Part shown: piece after piece, positions 11,620 through 17,484 of the stretch | How the letters are laid out: each line of letters starts with the position of its first letter | How positions within the stretch are numbered: the first letter of the stretch is position 1 | IMG/VR virus record: IMGVR_UViG_3300032282_003481 | Span: 1-35,292 of that record | Length of the DNA stretch: 35,292 bases | DNA from: a virus | Direction: 5' to 3' (one strand) | Translations under genes and position numbers: made by a program | The notes under the pieces: model-generated | What the model saw: the letters and a program-made list of their open reading frames with translations, nothing else | The model's database searches: none | What the model was told of the DNA's origin: nothing

Positions 11620-14600
11620 GTGACCACCCTCTGGCTTGACACCGAGACGTTCAGCGAGACGCCCATCACACACGGCACGCACGCCTACGCCGAGAAGGCC
11701 GAGGTGCTGCTGGTCTCCTACGCCTTCGATGACGAGCCGGCGCAGGTGCTCGACCTGACGGACGGCGCCACCCTGGGCAACGTGCAGATGCTGATCGACA
11801 GCGCCGACGAGGTGGTGCTGCACAACAGCGCCTTTGACCGCACGGTCCTGCGCCACGTCGGCGTTCACCTGCCGGTCGAGAAGGTCCGCGACACCATGGT
11901 GCAGGCCCTGTCGCACGGCCTGCCGGGCTCCCTGGGCCAGTTGTGCGACATCCTCGGCGTGCCCACCGACAAGGCCAAGGACAGGGACGGCAAGCGCCTG
12001 ATCCAACTGTTCACCAAGCCGCTGGGCAAGAACCGGAAGCTGCGCCGCGCGACGCGCGAGACGCACCCGGAGGACTGGGCCAAGTTCATCGCCTACGCCG
12101 CCAGCGACATCGAGGCCATGCGCGCGGTGCGGGCTCTCATGCCGACGTGGAACCTGTCGCCGTTCGAGAGCGCCTTGTGGACGCTCGACCAGATCATCAA
12201 CGACCGAGGGGTCGCGGTGGACCGGGAACTGGCTACGGCGGCCCTGCGCGCCGCCCAGAGGGCCGGCAAGGCCCTGGCCGAGGACATCAGCCGGGTCACG
12301 GACGGCGCCGTCGCCAACACCACCCAGCGCGACAAGACCTTGGCCTACCTGCGGGACCTGGGCCTCGTGACCGACGACCTGAAGAAAGGCACGGTCAACA
12401 AGCTGCTCGAAGGCTCCGCCATCGACCCTGAGGTGCGGAAGATTTTGGAGATCAGGCTCCAGGCGGCGGCGACCAGCCCGGCCAAGTACCGGACCCTGCT
12501 CCAGGCCACGTCGGCTGACGGGCGCCTGCGCGGCACGCTCCAGTTCTGCGGAGCGGCGCGCACCGGGCGCTGGGGCGGCCGGCTGTTCCAGCCCCAGAAC
12601 CTGCCTCGGCCGACGATGAAGCAGGCGGAGATCGACCTGGGCATCGCGGCCATGAAGGCCGACGTGGAAGACGCCCTGTTCACCAACGTCATGGAGCTTT
12701 GCACCAGCGCCGTGCGCGGCTGCATCGTGGCCCCCGAGGGTCGCAAGCTGGTGGTGGCCGACCTGTCCAACATCGAAGGGCGCATGCTGGCTTTCCTGGC
12801 CGGCGAGGAGTGGAAGCTCCAGGCGTTCCGCGACTTCGACAAGGGCATCGGCCACGACCTGTATAAAGTCGCGTATGCACGCGCGTTTGGGTTGGACCCT
12901 ACAAACGTCACCAAGGACCAGCGCCAGCTAGGCAAGGTGATGGAGTTGGCGTGTTTTGGCCATGATACCCTTGTTTTGACAGATAAAGGGCCTGTGGCTA
13001 TTAAGGACGTAACCACGGACCACAAAGTTTGGGATGGGCACGAATGGGTAAGGCACGCGGGCGTTATCGACCGAGGGCGCCGGAAGGTCATGTGCCTCGA
13101 CGGGATCGAGGTAACGCCGGAGCATCGGGTGTTGGCCGGAAGCACTTGGCTACCGGCGAAAGCGGTCGCTTCCTCCCCGAGCATCCTAGACCTGTCGTTG
13201 GCGACAGGTTTGGCGAGCTTGAAGTCGTCGGGCTGGACCTTGGTCCGAGAGGGGGGCTTTTGTACGTGCGGGTGCGGTGCTCCTGTGGAGGGGGTCCGCA
13301 CCGAGTTCACATATCCAACTTGCGAAGGGGGGCCTCTACGCGCTGCAACGCCTGTGCAAAACAGTCGGCAAACCTTTGGCGAAAAAATTGGTTCAAGTAC
13401 GAGGCGGTCTGCCCAGACCCCAATCATCGGAGGCGTCTCTGCAACCGCATATCGGCTTGCTACAACCGGTGCCACAATCCGAACGACGCCGGGTACAGAA
13501 ACTACGGCGCACGAGGCATACAGGTGTACGGACCTTGGCGCACAGACCGAGCCGCCTTCCTCGGGCATATCGTGTCGCTTGAAGGGTGGGACCAGCCAGA
13601 CCTCGAACTCGACCGCATTGACAACGAGAAAGGGTACGAGCCGGGAAACTTGCGTTTCGTCTCCAAGCGAGAGAACCGAAACAACGTTCGCAAAGTGCAA
13701 GCCCTACAACAGCGCGTCTTCGAACTGGAGGAGCGTCTACGACGTTGCTCTTGCGGGGTCGCGAAACCGGTTCACGATCCTGACTGATAGCGGCGCGCTG
13801 GTCGTCCATAACTGCGGCTACCAAGGCGGCCTGGGCGCGTTCTCCTCCATGGCCGCGATCTACGGCATGGAGCTACCGGAAAGCACCATCAACGATCTGG
13901 TGGCGGCGTGGCGCAAGGCGCACCCTCGCACCAAGGCGTTCTGGTACGACTGCGAGCGGGCGGCCAAGGACGCCATCCGCACGCCGAACAAGACCTTCGT
14001 CGCCGGTAAGCTCAAGTTCCGGTTCGGCGGCTCCTGGCTGCGCATGATGCTGCCTTCCGGCCGCTTCCTCTGCTACCCGAACGCGGGCATCAGCGAGGCC
14101 GGCAGCCTCTATTACGAGGGGGTCAACCAGTACACCCGCAAGTGGGAGCGCCTGGACACCTACGGCGGCAAGCTGTGTATCGCGGCGGGAACGCCCGTAC
14201 TCACCGATGCGGGCTGGTTGCCCATCGAGGAGGTGTCGCGGAGGCACCGGGTGTGGGATGGCGTCGAATGGGTGGCGCATGACGGTCTTGCCGACAACGG
14301 GGTTAAGGGGGTAATCAAAGCGCATGGCGTGTGGATGACACCCGACCACGAAGTTCTGACCACGAAAGGGTGGGTGCGTGCATCACAGAGCGAGCGATAT
14401 AACCGGGCTGCGTGTGGGCTACCTGACGGCGCTACGGTACAGCCGCAGCGACGGTCGGCGGTCGCTTTGGGCCGCGCGTTGCGACTGCGGGCGGGAAGTG
14501 GAGCTTTCGGCCTCGGAGTTAAAGAAGCAGGCGCAACGCGGCGTTCAGGCTTCGTGCGGTTGCCAGCGCAAAGCAACCATAGGTCTCAGAAAAACTCGAC

Positions 14601-15198
14601 ACGGCATGTCGAAACATCCGGCCTTTGCGGTTTGGCGCTCAATGCTGGACCGATGCCGCTTGCCCACGCATCAAGCATGGCACAACTATGGCGGGCGCGG
14701 GATTTCTGTATGCGCGCGTTGGGCAACCTTCGAGACTTTTTGGGAGGACATGGGGCCTACCTACGTAAGGGGGCTATCCATAGAGAGGATAGACAACAAC
14801 GGCAGCTACGAGCCGTCAAACTGCCGTTGGGCCACCCGAAAAGAGCAAACCAACAATCGCAGACCGCGCAGTCAATGGTCTTCGACCTCGTCAACTGTGG
14901 GCCGCGCCGCCGCTTCGTCGTTGCCGACGAAAGAGGGGAACCCCTGATCGTCCACAACTGCGAGAACGCGACCCAGGCCGCTGCGCGCGATGTCCTGGCC
15001 TACGGCATGCGGAAGGCCGAGGAAGCGGGCTACTTCATCGTCCTGCACGTCCACGACGAACTGATCACTGAGACCCCGGACGACCCGGCGTTTACACACG
15101 AAGGGTTGGCGGCGATCATGGCGCACGGCCCGCAGTGGTCGGTAGGACTGCCTCTGGCTGCGGCCGGGTATGAGACCGCCCGGTACAGAAAGGACTAG
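11620..15198 (+). CDS. Family A DNA polymerase precursor with two inteins
   Basis: A 1192-residue precursor; removing the two inteins (287 and 261 residues) leaves a 644-residue polymerase, normal for phage family A enzymes without a 5' nuclease. The N-terminus is a 3'-5' exonuclease (D-T-E-T with Asp7 and Glu9). The polymerase has motif A D-L-S-N-I-E-G-R (Asp381), motif [11 protein letters not shown] then C-G-Y-Q-G-G, and motif C H-V-H-D-E (Asp1146). Intein 1 interrupts motif B; intein 2 lies just before the [12 protein letters not shown] helix between motifs B and C. The enzyme cannot be active until both splice out. I chose GTG 11620 because GGAGG at 11609-11613 is six bases upstream; a TTG at 11581 in the same frame has no RBS. 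Confidence 0.92.
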   Translation: MTTLWLDTETFSETPITHGTHAYAEKAEVLLVSYAFDDEPAQVLDLTDGATLGNVQMLIDSADEVVLHNSAFDRTVLRHVGVHLPVEKVRDTMVQALSHGLPGSLGQLCDILGVPTDKAKDRDGKRLIQLFTKPLGKNRKLRRATRETHPEDWAKFIAYAASDIEAMRAVRALMPTWNLSPFESALWTLDQIINDRGVAVDRELATAALRAAQRAGKALAEDISRVTDGAVANTTQRDKTLAYLRDLGLVTDDLKKGTVNKLLEGSAIDPEVRKILEIRLQAAATSPAKYRTLLQATSADGRLRGTLQFCGAARTGRWGGRLFQPQNLPRPTMKQAEIDLGIAAMKADVEDALFTNVMELCTSAVRGCIVAPEGRKLVVADLSNIEGRMLAFLAGEEWKLQAFRDFDKGIGHDLYKVAYARAFGLDPTNVTKDQRQLGKVMELACFGHDTLVLTDKGPVAIKDVTTDHKVWDGHEWVRHAGVIDRGRRKVMCLDGIEVTPEHRVLAGSTWLPAKAVASSPSILDLSLATGLASLKSSGWTLVREGGFCTCGCGAPVEGVRTEFTYPTCEGGPLRAATPVQNSRQTFGEKIGSSTRRSAQTPIIGGVSATAYRLATTGATIRTTPGTETTAHEAYRCTDLGAQTEPPSSGISCRLKGGTSQTSNSTALTTRKGTSRETCVSSPSERTETTFAKCKPYNSASSNWRSVYDVALAGSRNRFTILTDSGALVVHNCGYQGGLGAFSSMAAIYGMELPESTINDLVAAWRKAHPRTKAFWYDCERAAKDAIRTPNKTFVAGKLKFRFGGSWLRMMLPSGRFLCYPNAGISEAGSLYYEGVNQYTRKWERLDTYGGKLCIAAGTPVLTDAGWLPIEEVSRRHRVWDGVEWVAHDGLADNGVKGVIKAHGVWMTPDHEVLTTKGWVRASQSERYNRAACGLPDGATVQPQRRSAVALGRALRLRAGSGAFGLGVKEAGATRRSGFVRLPAQSNHRSQKNSTRHVETSGLCGLALNAGPMPLAHASSMAQLWRARDFCMRALGNLRDFLGGHGAYLRKGAIHREDRQQRQLRAVKLPLGHPKRANQQSQTAQSMVFDLVNCGPRRRFVVADERGEPLIVHNCENATQAAARDVLAYGMRKAEEAGYFIVLHVHDELITETPDDPAFTHEGLAAIMAHGPQWSVGLPLAAAGYETARYRKD
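12952..13812 (+). mobile_element. Intein 1 (polymerase motif B) with out-of-frame nested nuclease
   Basis: 287 residues in the polymerase frame. Cys1 begins block A ([13 protein letters not shown]); block B is [12 protein letters not shown] with the T-x-x-H needed for the N-S shift. The C-terminal splicing segment starts at 13735: block [16 protein letters not shown] and block G L-V-V-H-N, with penultimate His, last Asn (13810-13812) and +1 Cys. The splicing parts total about 100 residues, mini-intein size. The roughly 190 residues between them show no endonuclease motif in this frame because the nuclease is read in another one (13146-13787). The host frame has no stop anywhere in the insert. 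Confidence 0.9.
13146..13787 (+). CDS. Nested homing-endonuclease-like protein 1 (zinc ribbon + HNH-like), out of frame in intein 1
   Basis: Read in the frame one base back (-1) from the polymerase. From TTG 13146 it is 213 residues. An N-terminal module ([21 protein letters not shown]) matches the phage zinc-ribbon that begins many HNH-like proteins. Then come [24 protein letters not shown], and the core [16 protein letters not shown] with R-E-N-R-N-N. This has the D-x-I-D...P-x-N layout of HNH nucleases, with Arg in place of the first His. The start is uncertain: TTG 13146 (GGAAG just upstream) sits where the other two nested genes start, but ATG 13044 is possible. It ends inside block F. 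Activity is inferred. Confidence 0.75.
   Translation: MATGESGRFLPEHPRPVVGDRFGELEVVGLDLGPRGGLLYVRVRCSCGGGPHRVHISNLRRGASTRCNACAKQSANLWRKNWFKYEAVCPDPNHRRRLCNRISACYNRCHNPNDAGYRNYGARGIQVYGPWRTDRAAFLGHIVSLEGWDQPDLELDRIDNEKGYEPGNLRFVSKRENRNNVRKVQALQQRVFELEERLRRCSCGVAKPVHDPD
14176..14958 (+). mobile_element. Intein 2 (polymerase, between motifs B and C) with out-of-frame nested nuclease
   Basis: 261 residues in frame. Block A is [15 protein letters not shown]; block B is [12 protein letters not shown]. The C-terminal segment begins at 14878 with [15 protein letters not shown] and ends L-I-V-H-N (Asn 14956-14958), +1 Cys. It shares the V-W-D-G-x-E-W-V-x-H stretch with intein 1 and a C-terminal D-C-G-P-R/N-C-G-P-R segment with intein 3, so the three are related. 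The centre (about 14398-14877) carries no in-frame nuclease motif; the nuclease is in the +1 frame. Confidence 0.9.
14378..14947 (+). CDS. Nested homing-endonuclease-like protein 2 (zinc ribbon + HNH-like), out of frame in intein 2
   Basis: A 189-residue protein in the +1 frame relative to the polymerase. GTG 14378 is preceded by AAAGGG (14365-14370) at seven bases, a usable ribosome binding site embedded in codons of intein block B. The N-terminal module is [18 protein letters not shown] and C-G-C-Q-R-K (zinc ribbon). The C-terminal module is [23 protein letters not shown], and [19 protein letters not shown] with E-Q-T-N-N-R-R. This is a complete member of the same family as the other two nested proteins. 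GC content falls to about 55% in part of it, below the flanking polymerase. Confidence 0.82.
   Translation: MHHRASDITGLRVGYLTALRYSRSDGRRSLWAARCDCGREVELSASELKKQAQRGVQASCGCQRKATIGLRKTRHGMSKHPAFAVWRSMLDRCRLPTHQAWHNYGGRGISVCARWATFETFWEDMGPTYVRGLSIERIDNNGSYEPSNCRWATRKEQTNNRRPRSQWSSTSSTVGRAAASSLPTKEGNP
15090..15097 (-). repeat. GTGTAAAC word (GTTTACAC on +), copy 6
   Basis: In the last part of the polymerase coding region, read GCG-TTT-ACA-CAC (Ala-Phe-Thr-His), a low-GC codon choice. Confidence 0.7.
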
Positions 15199-15202
15199 CC
15201 CG

Positions 15203-15502
15203 ATGACCCCCGAGGGCGAAATTCAGGCTTACCTGAAAAAGCGCGTGCTTCAGACGCACGGCGAGTTCCGCAAGGTGGCCTGGGAAGGGCGCCGAGGGGC
15301 GCCGGACACGATGATCTGGTGGCCCGGCCCCAGCTTCGCCTTCGTCGAGGTCAAGGCCGCCAACGGCAGGCTAAGCACCTTGCAGGAGCGCGAGATCGCC
15401 CGGCTGCGCAGCGCCGGGTTTCAGGTGGCGGTGGTTTACAGCAAGGAAGATGTGGACGAGGTCGTTTTGGCATTGACGCAACCATTTGGGTGCATACAGT
15501 AG
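15203..15502 (+). CDS. VRR-NUC domain nuclease
   Basis: A 99-residue single-domain nuclease of the VRR-NUC branch of the PD-(D/E)XK fold. The sequence has G-E-F-R-K-V-A-W-E-G-R-R-G-A-P-D (Asp of motif II), F-A-F-V-E-V-K-A (E-x-K) and a conserved T-L-Q-E-R-E-I-A-R-L helix. Stand-alone phage VRR-NUC proteins are thought to cut branched or flap DNA during replication. It directly follows the polymerase and sits a few genes before the SNF2-type helicase, a gene order common in phages with this replication module. I took ATG 15203, three bases after the polymerase stop region, as the start; an upstream GTG-type start would overlap the polymerase end. Confidence 0.85.
   Translation: MTPEGEIQAYLKKRVLQTHGEFRKVAWEGRRGAPDTMIWWPGPSFAFVEVKAANGRLSTLQEREIARLRSAGFQVAVVYSKEDVDEVVLALTQPFGCIQ
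15473..15500 (+). promoter_or_regulatory. Sigma70-like promoter inside the end of the VRR-NUC gene
   Basis: TTGACG at 15473-15478, a 16-base spacer and TACAGT at 15495-15500, about 40 bases before the next ATG. The -35 matches the consensus at five positions and the -10 at four. It would give independent expression of the 15540-20890 operon. Confidence 0.45.
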
Positions 15503-15539
15503 CTGCGCCTTAGAGCACATCCAAAGGGACCTGAAACCC

Positions 15540-15764
15540 ATGAACGCCTACCACACCGTAACGCCAGAAGTCCGCGACCTGATTTTACGCGCTGAGAGCG
15601 CGGTGCGGCAGTTGGCCAAGGCCAACAGCGGCTCGTTCGCCACCACCCACGCCCTGGAGCAGGCGCACGTCGCCGCCAAGGAACTGCATGCCGTGTCGGA
15701 GGCCCTGACGGCCGCCCTGACGCCGCCCAAGGTGGTGCCCCTGAAGCGGAGAACTGCCCGGTGA
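15540..15764 (+). CDS. Hypothetical 74-residue helical protein
   Basis: A small Ala-rich protein, mostly helical, with a long amphipathic stretch (A-L-E-Q-A-H-V-A-A-K-E-L-H-A-V-S-E-A-L) and a basic tail (K-R-R-T-A-R) that may contact nucleic acid. AAAGGGACCTGAAACCC precedes ATG 15540, again carrying the ACCTGA element. I prefer this to the earlier in-frame ATG at 15486, which falls within the VRR-NUC end. The stop overlaps the GTG of the next gene. No family is recognised. Confidence 0.6.
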   Translation: MNAYHTVTPEVRDLILRAESAVRQLAKANSGSFATTHALEQAHVAAKELHAVSEALTAALTPPKVVPLKRRTAR

Positions 15765-16348
15765 GCCGTCACGTACCTGACGAGCGCCTGGGCGCCATCC
15801 AAGAACACCTGATCCGCGCTGTCCGCAACCACCGGGACCAGCAATGGGTTTCGGTCAACGAGGTGGTCCTGTGCCGCGCCGAAGACCTTAGCTCCCTGCT
15901 CGACGAACTGCGTCGGCGCCGGCAGTCGAACGGCCAGAAGGGCTCTTTCAAGCTGGGGCCTACCGCCAAGCTGCTGATCAACATGAAGGTCGGTGAGACG
16001 GTCGAAATCCCGCCCGTCACGGAGGGCGCCCTGACGACGGCCCGCAAGACGGCGCGTAGGGTCATGAACAACCCCGAGGCTGTCTGGCACAGCTACGCGC
16101 AGCCGAACGGCCTCCAGCGCGTCACACGCGCCCCGGACGGGTCGCCTGCTTACCAGCGGAACCACAACCCGGCCGTCGCACAGATGGCGGCCATGCGCGT
16201 CGGCCAGACGATCACGCTGACGACGGTCAAGGGCAGGATGTACACCGGCCTGAAGGCCCTGGCGCGCCGGAAGCTGGACAAGGCCGACGCCCAGTGGGCT
16301 TGCATCAACCTCGCCAATGGCGACATCCGCTGCACGAGAACTTCCTGA
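15761..16348 (+). CDS. Protein with two related ~54-residue domains, unknown function
   Basis: A 195-residue protein starting with GTG 15761 (GTGA overlap). The first 60 residues are helical and charged. The rest consists of two similar units: L-L-I-N-M-K-V-G-E-T-V-E-I (about residue 70) and M-A-A-M-R-V-G-Q-T-I-T-L (about residue 144). Each is followed by a basic helix (T-A-R-K-T-A-R-R-V; G-L-K-A-L-A-R-R-K-L) and a W-x-x strand ending near V-T-R/R-C-T-R. An internal duplication is likely. The pattern of strand, basic helix and strand would suit DNA or RNA binding. It lies directly before the GcrA-like regulator (TGATG overlap). Confidence 0.6.
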   Translation: MSRHVPDERLGAIQEHLIRAVRNHRDQQWVSVNEVVLCRAEDLSSLLDELRRRRQSNGQKGSFKLGPTAKLLINMKVGETVEIPPVTEGALTTARKTARRVMNNPEAVWHSYAQPNGLQRVTRAPDGSPAYQRNHNPAVAQMAAMRVGQTITLTTVKGRMYTGLKALARRKLDKADAQWACINLANGDIRCTRTS

Positions 16349-16818
16349 TGTCTGACAAACGACGTTGGGTGGAGACGGTGCGCTGGACGACTGATGAGGA
16401 GTTGATGGCGCGGTGGATGTGGCTGAACAATCATACGGGCACCGAGATCGGCAAGGCGATTGGGCGCACCCGAAGCTCGGTCCTTGGCTTCCTAAATCGC
16501 AACAACCTGAACACGGCAGCGAGGGCGCTGCACAAAAAGCAACAGGCCGAGAAGCAGCCCGAACGGGTTCGGCTGCCGGTGGCCGAAGGGGCGCCTACCA
16601 TGGGAGAGGTGTTGTCGCTGCCGCCGCCTGATCGCGGCCCTTACACAGGCCCTCGGGTCTGGACCACGCGCCTGCTGTTCGAGTGCCAGTTCCCGGTGTC
16701 CGGCGACGGCGCCGACACGTTCTCCTGCTGCGAGCCGATCAAGACGGCCTTCGGCTACTGCCCGGCGCATCGCAAGCGGATGTACTCGCCGTCCACCTAC
16801 GAAACCAAAGGGTTCTAA
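16348..16818 (+). CDS. GcrA-like cell-cycle regulator
   Basis: A 156-residue protein resembling GcrA, the alphaproteobacterial factor that binds sigma70 and GANTC sites methylated by CcrM. The N-terminus W-T-T-D-E-E-L-M-A-R-W then G-T-E-I-G-K-A-I-G-R-T-R-S-S-V-L-G-F-L-N-R matches the GcrA helix-turn-helix, which usually reads T-R-N-A-V-I-G-K-V-H-R. The C-terminus C-Q-F-P-V...F-S-C-C-E and Y-C-P-A-H-R-K-R-M-Y matches the sigma-binding C-terminal domain (C-x-W-P, F-C-G, Y-C-x-x-H). A phage version may redirect host RNA polymerase or mimic cell-cycle control. I chose ATG 16348, overlapping the preceding stop; the track of open frame upstream is inside that gene. Confidence 0.75.
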   Translation: MSDKRRWVETVRWTTDEELMARWMWLNNHTGTEIGKAIGRTRSSVLGFLNRNNLNTAARALHKKQQAEKQPERVRLPVAEGAPTMGEVLSLPPPDRGPYTGPRVWTTRLLFECQFPVSGDGADTFSCCEPIKTAFGYCPAHRKRMYSPSTYETKGF

Positions 16819-16821
16819 CCT

Positions 16822-17484
16822 GTGGCCTCTGTCCTAGACCTGTTCTGCTGCGCCGGTGGCGCCGGCGAGGGCTACTATCGCGCCGGCTTCGATGTCGTCG
16901 GCGTCGATATGAACCCGCAGCCTCGCTACCCGCACACGTTCATCCAGGCCGACGTGCTGACCCTGGACCCGGCCTGGATGGCGACCTTCGACCTGATCCA
17001 CGCCAGCCCGCCCTGCCAGGGCTACAGCGCCATGCGCCACGCGCCTGGGGTCAAGGGCGCCCCGCGCCTGATTGCCGAGGTGCGAGGCATGCTCCAGGCG
17101 GTCGGCAAGCCCTACATAATCGAGAACGTCGAGGAAGCTCGCGGCGCGATGATCAGCCCGATCCTGCTCTGCGGCACCATGTTCGACCTCGGCGCTCAGG
17201 GCCACGAACTGCGCCGACACCGGCTGTTTGAGAGCAACATGCCTTTCATCCCACCGATGTGCGAGCACACCGACAAGCCGGTCATCGGCGTGTACGGCGG
17301 CCACGCGCGCTGCCGGTCGGCCAAGCACGGCGGCCGAGGCACGCGCGACAGGTGGGAGGGCGGCCACAAGGCCGCCGCGTCGGAGGCCATGGGCATCGAC
17401 TGGATGACGCTAGGCGAACTGTCGGAGGCCATCCCGCCCGCCTACACCAAGTTCCTCGGTGAGCAGGCGCGGAGGTTTATGTGA
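16822..17484 (+). CDS. C5 cytosine DNA methyltransferase (short form)
   Basis: A 220-residue DNA (cytosine-5) methyltransferase. Motif I is D-L-F-C-C-A-G-G-A-G-E-G-Y (AdoMet binding), motif IV A-S-P-P-C-Q-G-Y-S with catalytic Cys65, motif VI I-I-E-N-V-E-E-A and motif VIII R-R-H-R-L-F-E-S. It is shorter than bacterial enzymes (about 320 or more) and the space after motif VIII is small, so its target-recognition region is minimal. Near the end V-Y-G-G-H-A-R and A-M-G-I-D-W-M-T form motifs IX-X. It may protect phage DNA from host restriction or act on host regulation, and works alongside the Mom-like protein nearby. It starts with GTG and overlaps the helicase GTG by four bases. Confidence 0.85.
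   Translation: MASVLDLFCCAGGAGEGYYRAGFDVVGVDMNPQPRYPHTFIQADVLTLDPAWMATFDLIHASPPCQGYSAMRHAPGVKGAPRLIAEVRGMLQAVGKPYIIENVEEARGAMISPILLCGTMFDLGAQGHELRRHRLFESNMPFIPPMCEHTDKPVIGVYGGHARCRSAKHGGRGTRDRWEGGHKAAASEAMGIDWMTLGELSEAIPPAYTKFLGEQARRFM

Noticed and set aside
11539-12855. Long - strand open frame (438 codons) opposite the polymerase
   Set aside because: It mirrors the codon pattern of the polymerase gene, has low-complexity Gly/Leu/Val/Gln content, no RBS and no family motifs. High GC makes such antisense frames common.
12952-14958. Group I or II introns in the polymerase gene instead of inteins
   Set aside because: The polymerase frame stays open across both inserts and the ends encode splicing blocks with Cys1, T-x-x-H and His-Asn/+1 Cys. 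An intron would not need this.
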